A DNA stretch of 64,000 nucleotides from Bagarius yarrelli (Eukaryota; Chordata; Actinopteri; Siluriformes; Sisoridae). Below, in pieces: positions 36,901 to 48,347 of this stretch. Every line of letters begins with the position of its first letter. Within the stretch, counting starts at the first letter, position 1. Made by a program: the position numbers and the translations under genes. The stretch lies in contig VCAZ01000022.1 in NCBI GenBank assembly GCA_005784505.1, forward strand, positions 667,799 to 731,798, read 5' to 3'. The notes below the pieces were generated by a model that had not been told where the DNA came from, did no database searches, and saw nothing but the letters and a program-made list of their open reading frames with translations.

Positions 36901-39900
36901 TTCTCATCTATAGAAACTTGGACGGCAAAGCCCGAGTCAGGGTTCACGTTAGCCAGAGACAGCAGATCGGTGGAGCGCACGAAGAAATTGCCATGAAACG
37001 TGTGGATGGACATTCCTGTAGGCCAGTTAGAGACGTTAGATAAACAATATAAGAAAACAGCTCAAATTCTTATATACATGATCCAAAAGTTCAGGTACCT
37101 TTTGTGCACCTGATCCTCATCACAGCCTCAAAGCCAATCTTCCGTGTAAGATAGCGCTGCAGGTCCTTCTGCAGCTTCGCCCTCAGAGCCGGGGTGTGGA
37201 TGTGGTGGAAGGATGGGTAGTAGAAAATGCTTCCGGCTGAAAACTTTGACATGCAGGCTTGGGGGGTGTGTGGGGGGGGGAGAGACAAGGAAAGAGCAAC
37301 ATTAATTAATAAAATTAATAAATAGAATTAGTCAATTTACATATATGCATGTTTGCATACCCAATGAAGCCAGATCTGCATACTGAGAGCTTAAGAGGAA
37401 CAGGTCGACTCCGATCTGCTGACCTGAACAGTCCAGAGCCAGCTTTTTGTAAAAGTCTGTAGCAGGGCCCAAGTGCTGCACACCCTATACCAGTTACATC
37501 AGGCACATCAATATTTTTATACACATCTTACACACAGCTAATATTGTAGTTAGTATTATGTATTATGAGGATTTTTATTGAATTCTTCATTCAAAGTCAG
37601 GTTAGAACAGTCTTAGTGTTGGTACCTTGGTGCTGGACCTCTGGTTGGGATCCTCCCGTGACTGTAGCAGCCCCACCCCGATGGTAGGTAACTGCGTCTG
37701 GAACACAGACACGCGCCCCCCTGTGGGTGTCATCAATTTAAACGCTGCTTGCAGAGCCGGCCCCAAAGCACTGTGGGTTTCCCGGGTGTGTGTGAACATC
37801 TTAGGCAGCGAGTTTAACAAGTCCTTTACCAGCTACGCATACAAAACAAATGCATACAAACTTTATAAATAGTGCAGAAACACACAGTAACAGGCTGGGG
37901 AAAAAAACCCAAAAACCATTACAAGCCACATCAAACAAAAAGGTGCATTACACGCTCTCACAGATGCTCAGAGAGAGTGGGGGAAAAAAAGAAGAAGAAA
38001 CTTGTACCTCCTGGCTCTCTTTCAGATTCACCAGCAGATTGTCAGGAGTCGGAGTAAAGACATCTGCAGAAAGTATTTAAAAGAATTATACAAAACTCTT
38101 CTTAACTAGTGGCCTTGAATCTCTTGAAATAAATAGGAAAAAGTTTTTACCATCAATATCAGACACAACCAACATCTGTGGCTGCGAGAGCCCCTCCTGC
38201 AAGTTGTAAAAGTGAATTGTGCTGTCGAACGTCAAGAATCCGATGCGTGTACGAGAATCTCCTGGCAGCCTGGGGGAAAAAGTATTAGAAAAACAAATAG
38301 TATATTTATGGCATTTGGCAGACGCCCTTATCCATAGCAAGTAACAGTTATTTCATTTATACAACTGAGCAAGTAGGGGTCAGGGGCCCACAGTGGTGGC
38401 TTGGTGGTGCTGAGAATCAAACCCTGGTCTTTCTGGTATTAAAACCATTTAACCGCTAAGCGACCGCCTCCCCCACCACTTTAATTTAAATTTTTTTCTG
38501 ATTCAGAAAAAACATTTAAGGCTGTTAAGATAATTTATACAAAGAATTTTTAATGTAAATGTCATGTTAATGAAGCGTCTCACTTCTCCAGATTGTCCAG
38601 TAGCGACTGACACAGCACACTCAGGTAGCCCGTCTCTACGGCATTATGGGATACGTCCAATACAAACAGATACACGGCAGGTTGTGGAGGTCGCAGCTGG
38701 AGAAAGAGTGCAATCATGCAACTGCGATGTATAAAACCCACAAAATGTCTACAAACAACTATTGTGTTAGATCCCAAAAAATACATATGTCTGGCACACA
38801 CACCATGTAATCTGAAGAGGCAATAAACTCGACTGTGGCGTTTTGCACTTCTGGTCTCTTGTGTGGTTCCCCCATAGTACGTGTAACTGGGTTATACATG
38901 AACTCGTCAGGAACTGAGAGACAAAAAAGGGGGAAACATTACATCACATAATAATCTTGCTGTTGTTGCTCCTGATGTGTATATCCCTCAGTTCACTACA
39001 CTTTACTACAGTTAAACATTATTACCATCGTTCACACGGTAGCACAGGTTACACTTCCATCGGCGCTGGTCCAGAAAGGACACAAACGGGTTGATATACG
39101 TCCGACACGAACGGCAGCGGACGATAGTGTTAGAGGTGATGACTGGTAACTGCTGCAATGATGAAAAGAAAGAAGAAAAAAAAAACCCATTTGTATTTTT
39201 TTACACTGTAAAGAAAAATTAATAATGTTCTTATTTATTTCACTTATACAACTCAGCAAATTGAGGTTAAGGGCCTTGCTGGAGGGTCCAGCAGTGGTAA
39301 CATGATGGTGCTGAGAATCAAACCCACATCTCCACCCTTAGGTTACAGTCCAACACCTTAATCACTGAGCTACCACTTTCCTGTATTGATCTACCCCACC
39401 CAAACCCTTGCCTCCCATTTAAGATGATGCCTATCTACAACAATGCCAACTGTCTCAATTAAAGCCATGCTCATCCCACTTTAACATATGTACCCATTTT
39501 ACCTAAATCCTGAACCCCCTGCCACCTGTCAAAAATTAAAGCTGGTTCATCGTACCGTCAGATCTCTAAAAGGGTGCAGCAGGAGTCCAAGCGGCAGACG
39601 AGCTTTATTCAGCATGGCCTGGGTCTGAGGAATGCTGGTCAGAGTGCAGCGAAATGTACTGAAAACAAAAAAGAAAGAAAACACATCAGCCTGAGTTTAG
39701 TTTAACCCAGTGATTAGAAACTTTTTTTGTCTGTCAAATTTGATGTGAGGCTTTTCTAGAAGACCCACAGTGACAGTCACACTAAAATATGGAGGGTTCG
39801 GTTTGTTAATATTATAGTTCTACATGCTGTAAAAAAATTACGTTTATGCTACATCACACTCTCTTCCACTATAGAATTCGAGCTGCTTTTGTCATTTGTT

Positions 39901-42900
39901 CCAGGACCATTTTGGAACATAGAGAGGTCTGCAGTACGTACATAATTATTCATTTTCACACAGTATTGTTCTGAATTGTGTGTGGTCTTACTCAGGACTG
40001 CAGTTGACCTTGCGCAGGTCACTGCTGAGTTTGGGTTCGGGCGGAACGAGGGGTGTTGGCGAAAGCATGTTTCTTTCCTGCAGCAGGTTAACAGGACGCA
40101 AAGCCTCCACCTCCAGCTCTGGAACTCCACTCAGACCACCAAGCGCTGTAGAAAGCTGGTTCAGACTGGGGAAGGGCTACACACGCGCGCACAGACACAC
40201 ACACACAGTAATTACTTTACAGTAACGCCCAAATTTTGCTTATCAACACTACACTTGCTTTTAGTTACCTGGGGATATGGCTGAAATCCAGGTTGATGAT
40301 ATGCTCCCTGTGCAGGAACCTGCTCTGGTCGAGGGGCGGGGCTTTGTTGGTAACCAGGCTGCAGGGTTGGATAGTTATATCCAAAAGGAGGGGCTTGTTT
40401 TACAGGTTCACTAGGAGCGGCGGGGGGAGGAGGGGGAGAAAGACCAGCAGTCATGCCTGTAATAAACAAGGTGAGGAAGATTGAAAAACAACAAATCGAT
40501 TAACAGACTTTTTATTCTAGGAGACAAGGTGTACCTGGGTAACTTCCACCTTCCAGGGACTCGTAGCAGTTGGGAACAGGAGATGCACTTCCTGTGGTGG
40601 TAGAAGAGCTGTCTGCACCTAACAGAGGGAACAAATATTTTGGGTAAAGTTTACAACTACACAGTCAAGTTATCAACCATTTTTCATAAAATCTCAGGAA
40701 TGTAAACTTGTCTATTAGTTTAAAAAGTTTTTTTTGCGAATAGTCAAACCAAACCACAGTTCCTGTTGCCTCTGTGTGTTAACCGCTTGCACAGACACCG
40801 GGTCGAGTTTTACTGTCGGGTAGATAATGTAAGTTCCACTGAGACGTTGTCTTTCCTTTGATCGAACTGTAAGTTAGTTTAATAGCAAGACAAAACCAGT
40901 TCAGTACTGACTGATACATCTCTATGTTGACCACTAGCAAATTCCAGCCATTGTGAAATCTTATTTTTGCAAACAAAAATAGACCAGCACACTATTAAGT
41001 TCAGGTAGTATAAAAGATTTCCTAAAGCTTTACTAGTTTCTTTTGTGTTGATAAGAAGGTGGTAGAGAATTTAAGACTCAGAGTTGCTCCAGAAAGAAAC
41101 TGTGTAACTGATTTGAGAGTGAGCAGGGAGAGAAAACACACACACACATTCACACACTGCTTTAAGACTTTCTAGATAAATATATTTGTCTGCCGTCTTC
41201 ACTGCTTTTATGCTGAATTTGTCAATAATAATAAAATTCAATAAAATACCATCATTGAAGATCAGATTAAAACTTAATATATAGCATCATCCACCCCATG
41301 ACGTCAGGTTAATGTGATGTAGTTTAACTAGATTAATGTAATCAAAAAATCTGATGACAATAAAAATTACTTATTGAGAGTATTTTTCAGAACTCTACTG
41401 AATAAATATTTTAATGTTTAAAAAAAAATAAAAATAAACTTGCGAGCTTTGTAGTAGAACATCGTTCACAACACAAACAGAAACCCAGGCAATTTCTCTG
41501 TCTCCCAATGATCCCCCCCAGCTACCCCCACACACCATGTACCAATCCTAGTAAAGTGACAATAAGACACAGGTTTGAACAAGTGTCCTTTTACCTCCTG
41601 AGGGCAAAATACACACACACAAAATGCCGCTGGGGTAAAGACATATTTTCATGTTATGATGCAAACATTCTAACTGACTAAGCGACATGACTTTGGGAAG
41701 CTCAAAGACTAACTTCTATGGTGTGAACCCAAACCCATCTGAACCCAAACCTCCTGGGCTCTTTAGGCCCCCCACTGTGATTATGATCCTTTGGAGTCCT
41801 CACACACACACAGTTCTTTATCATCTCAAGTTTACAGTTAGGATTTACATATCTCTGAACATACAGTCCTCGAAGACTCAAAACAGTGTGTGTGTGTGTG
41901 TATTACAGTAGTAAACATACACTGTTAGACCGTGACATACATTATAGAGTAGTGTTTCTATTCATGTGTGCAGTTAAACCGAGGCATGTGCGGTGAAAGA
42001 AATCCTGTGTAAAAATCGCACTTGGACGGAGGGATCAGGGTCGGAGTTACTTTGGGGGACCAAAAAAAAAGAAAAAAAGACGGAGGATTGGCATGGGCGG
42101 GATGAGAAAGAAAAGCGAGAGCCGACCTGCTTCCTCATCCTCCTCATCCTCATCCTCGTGGTCCGAACTGGATGAGGAGTGGTCACCTGGCAACCCTGTG
42201 GAGGAACTAGCAGCTCTATTGCCCCCATATCCACCAATCAGCAGCCCTGAAATACAGCACAGCCAATCATCAGAGAGACAGGAAGAAAGAAAGAGAGAGA
42301 TAGACAGAGACCGGGAGAATGAAAGAGAGAGTATGCAAGGACTAAGGAAGAGAGAGAGAAAAGAACCAGAAGCAATGCAACAGAATAAACAAAGAAAAAA
42401 AATATGAGAAAGACAGAAGAATTTAGGGGTAAGCCATGAACAGAAAGTGAAAGGAGAGTTTTAAAAAAAAAAACCCAAAAAAAAAAAAAAAAAAAAACAG
42501 TGAGTGTGGGGTAACAAGCAAAAGAAACAGATCATAATGAGAACAAGCTGGAGAAAGATAGACTAAGCAAAAAAAAAAGATTCCCAAGACAAAAGACTGT
42601 GTGAGAAACAACAATAAAGCAGAGGAGGGCAAGATAAAGAGAAAGAATAAGAGAGAATCGAGATGGGGGTGGAACACTGAAGGTTGTTCTGTGATAGCAT
42701 GATGCACGCACACACATATGTACGTACTTACTACACATATAACCAGTGGTTCTCCAACCCGCTCCTGGAGGTTTTTAAGATTGATTGTTTTTGTGTGTGC
42801 CGATTTTTAATTCTTTTTTCACAGTGATAACATTCTTTCTTCCACAATATTTTTTAATATTGTGATAGCTTTTTCAAGTATTGAATGCGGAGGACATTTT

Positions 42901-44695
42901 AGTTGCAGGCGAATGCACACACATTTTAGAGTGTGTGTGTGTATCAGCCTTTTTATTTATTTTCTCCATGTAACTTTAATCGGCACACTACAGCCGAAAG
43001 ATTGTCCACCTGTGACCATCACATCTACACATTCTTGTCGATTCATGCCCTTGTTTCCTGTTTATTATAAGCTCCATTCTACTGGAAAAGGCGTTCGGTT
43101 AGAAATGGAATGTGTCTGTGGCAATTTGTGTTTATTCAAAGTTCTAGCTCATCCCAATGGTGTCGGGGTTGTGTAAACTTTGCAGCAACGGTTTGGGAAT
43201 TTGTCATATATGGGTGCGATGGTTGGGGTGCACAAACTTTTGACCGTGTAGCACAAATTCGTATAAAATTTTACTATCAATTTAGAAGCGGGTTTTTAAA
43301 ACCACTGCTCTAACTAAACCAAAAAAAAAGGAGACCCTCTACATTAGCACTACGGCTCAGTCGAAGCCAGAGGAGGATGAGGAAGGCAGGGACGAGAAAG
43401 GTGGGACCAAAAGGGGAGACATGAGAATGTATCTGAAGCAAGCGTTTGAAGAACAGGCCCGAGGCGAAGGGAGCTAACGCGACTCCGAACCGCTGAGGGA
43501 CTTTCGCTTTTCTTTTAATAAATATGACCCGATGACGGACAAAGAGATGAGAAGTGATGGCTTCTTGACAAGCAGACAGGTGGGCTGCACTGGGCAACAG
43601 CTAACATAAGATGAAAGAACTTTAAAAAAAATAAAAAGACAAAAACTAAAGGACCTACAAGTGAAGCGAGCTTCAGTGCTGCACTATTCGAGACAAATAA
43701 ACCAACATTTTAAAGCACATTATATTTATCAGAACATTCAACAGTGTGATCTAAGCTCCAAAATAACAGGTACGTAAACTTGATATAAATGTGTAACACA
43801 TATAATGCGTTATGAGTTTTCCCTGAGAAACAGATTTCTCTTACTTACATGTGTTAGTACCTTTTGTTTGTATCATTTTATTAAGTGTTAGCCTGAAACG
43901 CACAGCACTGAAGCCCTTGATAGCACTAAAGATGCAAAGAAGATGACAACAACGAGATGGAGGCTTTTTTCTTTTTACCTGACTGGCGTCCTGGGGAGGA
44001 CGGGGTGGATGTGGACGGGGTGCACGTCGGCAAGCGGTGCCCGTCGCCCTCTGTGCCGTGACGAGGACCCACATGAGGTGGAGCAGGTTGATGGTAGTGC
44101 TGCGGGCCTGAGACAGAAAGATACAGAAAATGTGTTGATGATGATTCTCAGTCTCATTGGTCAGTATTAGCACTGTTAAAGACTTGAGTGGCTGTTAGGT
44201 TCTAACAGGTTTATAATTTATTTAGCTTTTATAACATCACTCTCGAAGGCATCTTTAGCATTCAGTAACAATCATAAACAAAACTGGAACATTTTCAAGG
44301 TCTCCTGATTACTTGACATGTAGAGAACGAGAAGTGGTAATAACCTTATCGCAACTTAGAATAGGAAGAAGAATAGGAAGGAAGAAATTTATATTGTGGA
44401 TGTTCTACACTCTTTATTTTAACTTGCAGGCAATCAAAGTATATCAGTGTTGAGGTAATAAAATCTTTAGAACAGGGTAAAAAGAATTATATCTAAGACA
44501 CCAGGTGTGCACTGATGGATCTGTGAATCTGTGGCACTGTTTCCAAAGAAAACCGCAATCATATATAATGGCAATTATAGTCAATAATTATTTAGTCAAA
44601 ACCCTCCAAGGAGTGGGTAAAAAGAGAAGAGACTGCTGTCATTACATTTTTAGTCTAAAGCGGTTAAGTATTTATGCAAGCAGCTTTTTTCGTTG

Positions 44696-44735
<40 letters not shown>

Positions 44736-47332
44736 ACTGGCAAATTTTGGAAAATCGTTATTTCTGAAATGGTAACAGATTTTAACTTCACTTCTGTTCA
44801 AATTAAACAATGTCTTAAATGTTAGATACCTGCATTTGATTGGCCATTAATGGAAGCAGTTTGTTGGGGGGGCGGGGTGCCGTAACCCTGCTGGGCTGGT
44901 GGTGTGGGTGTAGCCCCGTTGCCCTGAGAATACTGCTGCTGAGCTCGCAAAGCACTTTGGGTAGGTGGCGCTCCTGCAGGAGCCTGGCTCGACCGCAGTG
45001 TTCCATACTGGCTGCTCCCATGTGCTGATGGATAGGACACAATAGGGTACAGTGGAGGCCCAGGGTTAACGCCACTCGATGCTGACAGAGGACCCTGCTG
45101 CCCCTGAGCAGCGGTGCTGTAATTCTGTCCGTAGTAGTTCGCAGACATGGCATATTGGTGCTGGTAGGAATGCGGTGGGTACTGGGGGGATACAGAGGCA
45201 GCGGGGTTGGAACTCACGGGCAGCTGGGCTGGCGGAGCAGAGTAAAAAGCTGATCCCGTTACTGGTGGGGCCTGAGGGTGGCTGTTGGGATAGTAGTTGG
45301 TGCTTGTCGGTGGAGTTTTTCCAGGAGGGGCGTTTTGAGGCGGCACAGGGGAGTAACCATGCTGAGGAATGCCAGTGTAGTAATTCGAGGCAGGATACAT
45401 GGCTGGGTGAGTCTGACCTGGTCCTGAAGAATAAAAAAAAAGGGAAATTAGAATTGAAGCACAATTAAAGATCGAAGGTTCTGACAGCTTATGACAAATC
45501 GACTTTTCTTACAGGCACAGTAGATTTGACAACCAGGTTAGGAGAGTATGCTGCACAGAACAATTGAGTTACCACTGATTTTCATAATCAAATCCCATAA
45601 GGTACTATCGGCATAGTGAAAACACACTAGCCATTCGGTTGGGGACCCAAAACAATTTGCCCAAAACCAGCTAAGTGATCCCCTGCTGACTCCATGTGTA
45701 CTTGAGCAATGTTCAATTGCCAATAATTTTTTGTGGGCAGTGAGATGCAAACTAGGCCAAACAAAAAGTTGTAGTGCTAAAGAAATCTACCGAAATGGCA
45801 AAGAAATCTGCAGCATGGCCTCGAGGAGACTAAATATTTGTGCATTTACCCAATCATTGTTCAGAATGGGTCACCACCAAAAATATATGGTCTGTGGTGG
45901 CTCTACAGTCCTTACTTTTCTCCAGTTGGAGTACACAGAAACTAAGCGACTGCACATAGCAACACACTGCATCCGTGTGGTAAATGCAAAGGATGAACTA
46001 AAACAGACTTTTTTATACCTTACAAAAATTTTGGATTGGATTGAAACAAATTCTTCACATTCAACAATGTTCAGTGAGATAAGCGAGATAAGGCAACGAT
46101 GTCAAGGACCAAGGTCTGGAGTGCAGTCTGTTCATCTTAGAGCTTTTCATTAGGGTTGAGTGGGAAACTTGGGAAGTGGTAGCTCGGTGGTTAAGGTGTT
46201 GGACTGCTGATCGGAAGACAACGGGTTTTATCAACAAGCTGTCACTGCTGCCTCCTTTATCAGCAACTGCTCAGTTGGATCAAAGTTGAAATGGATAAAG
46301 ATGCACTGGATAAGGACGTATTCCAAATACTGAATAAAATAGAATCATGTAAACATTTAGTCAAGAATGAAGCACAAACAACTCCAAGTGCTATTGTACA
46401 TCCCAGGTGGGACAAATATGTTGTAAACAGCATCTGATTGGTTACAATTTGGCTCAGTACAGGATTCATTATTTTTGTGTCTCTAAAAAAATAATAATTT
46501 AAAACCTATATAGACGAGACCACGTTGAATGTTATATAAACTTTAAGACATGGGCAAACTCGTCAAGGGGGAAAGTTGCCTTAATAACCCACCCCTGTTC
46601 CTCAATCAGAGTCTTCTAAATCACTGAACAGGTCTAAAGGTCATTATGTGGCTTCACTGTGACTATATAAGGTTGGAAATTAAACGTAGTCTTGGTTTCA
46701 GCGTTTTCTGGAGGAAAAAAGCTACTGGAGAAAAGAAGAAGGAAAGAAAAGATCAGCTCGAACCGCTTAGTAATCCAGGTGAGGGTAAATTCTCGGACTG
46801 TAGCGTAGCTATCAGCGGCGGTGGGTTAGAAGCTAGCTCGATATTTATTACAACAAAATGTCGATTTTCTTCTAAACACATCATTAGTAAGTCGTTTATT
46901 TGACATCCAGCGACCCGAATAGCATTATTAGCTAACATAACCTAAATAACATAAATACATACAGTAGACATGATTAAATACGGGTAATCAGGCTAGTAAG
47001 CTAACCGGGGTAGCCAAGCTGCGCGTCAACAGCTTAGCTACAGTGCTAAAGCGGCTAACCAGAAAACAAGACGTGACGTCGTAATATTGTCCTCGTTGTC
47101 GGATTATTAGTATTACGTAATTATATGTCGTCGAATGGAGTCTATCGGCGAATAGAAACCGAAGTCTGTCTCAATAGAAAATGATCGCCATCGTAGCATA
47201 GCACGAGGAGTGTTAGCCAGCTAATCCCGTACCGTTCTGATAAGCGGGTGCAGTTCCAGGTCCTGCGCCGTTTTGCGTCGCGCTGTAATTCGGAACATTC
47301 GAGTTCAGGTTGGTGTAACCCGGAGCCGACAT
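33987..47332 (-). CDS. sec24b: SEC24B, COPII coat cargo adaptor
   Basis: Complement exons in coding order: 47233-47332, 44830-45423, 43979-44107, 42127-42246, 40535-40618, 40269-40456, 39992-40176, 39556-39658, 39026-39152, 38804-38913, 38584-38696, 38151-38269, 38008-38063, 37626-37832, 37361-37484, 37099-37257, 36842-37015, 36369-36479, 36084-36259, 35851-35988, 35526-35630, 34952-35044, 34707-34810, 33987-34101. All 24 keep frame and give 1177 residues (human about 1268). Residues 1 to about 430 are a Pro/Gln/Tyr-rich disordered tail with an acidic DEDEEDEE run. Then come the SEC23/24 zinc finger (C514, C517, C535, C538), the vWA-like trunk (YLFVLDVSHNAVE, GDSRTRIGF), beta and helical domains (NAVVDSL, LFPLYTLALLKQ), and the gelsolin-like end (MMYLWLGRSC). 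The tail FSYYEFLLHIQQQLSK matches SEC24B. In the family it selects ER export cargo with SEC23. PFGYNYPTLQPGYQ favours B over the A paralogue. Confidence 0.96.
35637..35662. repeat. (CA)n microsatellite in sec24b intron 20
   Basis: A CA run lies immediately 5' (in sense) of the exon 21 acceptor. The transcript reads it as (TG)n, the same arrangement as at srp72 exon 4 and thegl exon 6. Confidence 0.95.
36583..36702 (-). mobile_element. tRNA-derived SINE, sec24b intron 17
   Basis: The reversed tail ggcatttggcaaatacccttacac and body ttaggggccttgctcaagggcccag are present. The tRNA-like head is decayed. Confidence 0.7.
38306..38470 (-). mobile_element. tRNA-derived SINE, sec24b intron 11
   Basis: It carries the reversed tail (ggcatttggcagacgcccttatcc), body (ggggcccacagtggtgg), B box (gagaatcaaaccctgg) and A box region (ttaaccgctaagcgacc). 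It is nearly full length. Confidence 0.8.
39235..39385 (-). mobile_element. tRNA-derived SINE, sec24b intron 8
   Basis: The reversed body aagggccttgctggagggtccagcagtgg, B box gagaatcaaaccc and A box ccttaatcactgagctaccac are intact. The tail is short. Confidence 0.8.
42260..42720. repeat. Purine-rich GAGA-type tract in sec24b intron 3
   Basis: Degenerate gagagaaag and agaaagaaag stretches with a poly-A block at 42460-42498 lie directly upstream (in sense) of exon 4. On the sense strand this reads as a very long pyrimidine tract in front of the exon 4 acceptor. Confidence 0.8.
42743..43309. mobile_element. hAT-like non-autonomous DNA transposon in sec24b intron 3
   Basis: The left end cagtggttctccaacccgctcctggag and the right end gtttttaaaaccactg are imperfect inverted repeats with the CAGTGG terminus typical of hAT elements. 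The element would be about 567 bases with no transposase frame. Flanking 8-base duplication is not convincing (atataac against ctctaact). Confidence 0.5.
44696..44732. repeat. Poly-A run of 37 bases in sec24b intron 2
   Basis: It is an uninterrupted A run on plus (T run in the sec24b transcript) about 100 bases after exon 2. No SINE body is attached to it. Confidence 0.95.
45815..46153 (+). other. Unidentified 112-codon open frame antisense in sec24b intron 1
   Basis: The frame starts MASRRLNICAFTQ and continues without stop to 46153; the open stretch extends left to 45731 without an ATG. Codons are not low-complexity and the peptide has mixed composition (LFRMGHHQKYM, DELKQTFLYLTKILDW). I do not recognise it. 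A SINE copy (46171-46330) follows directly, so it may be part of an old mobile element, or chance. Confidence 0.25.
46171..46330 (+). mobile_element. tRNA-derived SINE, sec24b intron 1
   Basis: It has a good A box (agtggtagctcggtggttaagg) and the segment gttggactgctgatcgga, with a decayed body and a tail ctggataaggacgtattccaaatactg. It is antisense to sec24b. Confidence 0.75.
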
Positions 47333-47660
47333 CTTAATTCACTCCCCGGTGAATCCGTCTACGATCCAAATGTCGTTTTCAACGAGGTGCAATAACCCAA
47401 CAAAACTCTGATGTCAGCAGTTGTGCGGTGCCATCGACCTGCTTTAACTGAGGATGTGTCACTGATCGGAGCTGATCTGCCTTTAGGACCAAACTCTGAA
47501 ATCCGAGTCTCTGCTACGTGTCCATTTCAAAATAAAAGCCCCAGTGTAACGCTGACAGCGACAACTTCCGCGTTTCCGGGGTTCACGTTGTCACACCCTT
47601 TTACGTCACGTTCGCGTCAGACCGTGCGTCAAAGAACAGTAAAGAAGTCACGTGACAATT
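47333..47660 (-). promoter_or_regulatory. sec24b promoter with CRE and CLEAR-type E-box
   Basis: A CpG-bearing stretch upstream of the sec24b ATG contains TTACGTCACG (47601-47610, CRE/ATF type), the related core gcgtcag near 47614, and the ten-base GTCACGTGAC (47647-47656), which matches the TFEB/MITF-type CLEAR consensus. In mammals COPII genes respond to CREB3-type factors, so the CRE is plausible. Site function is inferred. Confidence 0.55.
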
Positions 47661-48300
47661 AATTGTTTTTTTTAACTGTACGTATTTTAAAGTAAAATGC
47701 TTGTTTTCTAACTTCTTATCTTTATTCTTATCCTAAGTTTATTCTTAATTTGTTACAATAAAATAAAAAAAGAAGGCATGTGATGGTTTTCTGATGCATT
47801 AGGTTTGTTCTTTTTCTGTCCAGAACCCTGTTGCCCCTGTCTCCCTCAAAATACCACCCCGTTGACCAGTCTGTTTGTTTTTTTTGGTTACAGACTAAAT
47901 TTAAGAGAACACTGATGAAAATGAGTGATTTTTTTGTTTTTGTGTTATTGCAGCTTTAATCATACACTTTTTTCTTTCTTAATAATGTAAAAAAGTAGCC
48001 ACGGGCAATAAAATACTGCAGACTGAAAATAATACAGGGCTCTTCTTTGCCTAATTAGACAAAAAAAAAAAAAAAACAAAATCAATGCAACATTTTGTGT
48101 AATCAAAGTCTGTAATGTTTGTCAGAGTCCGAAAAGAAAAGTTAACCGTAAGAAGAGTTTCACCACATACAATCCTGTTACCATAGAATGGGATCATTAA
48201 TATAAAACAGGTGTCTATGTACGGCTGCTGTAGATTTACACACTAACTAATCTACCAGACCTTCAGAGGTGACCTTGTTTCATCATAAGGCACAATTTAA

Positions 48301-48301
48301 A

Positions 48302-48347
<46 letters not shown>
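48301..48347. repeat. Compound (GT)n(GA)n microsatellite
   Basis: About ten GT units pass directly into about twelve GA units. Confidence 0.95.
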
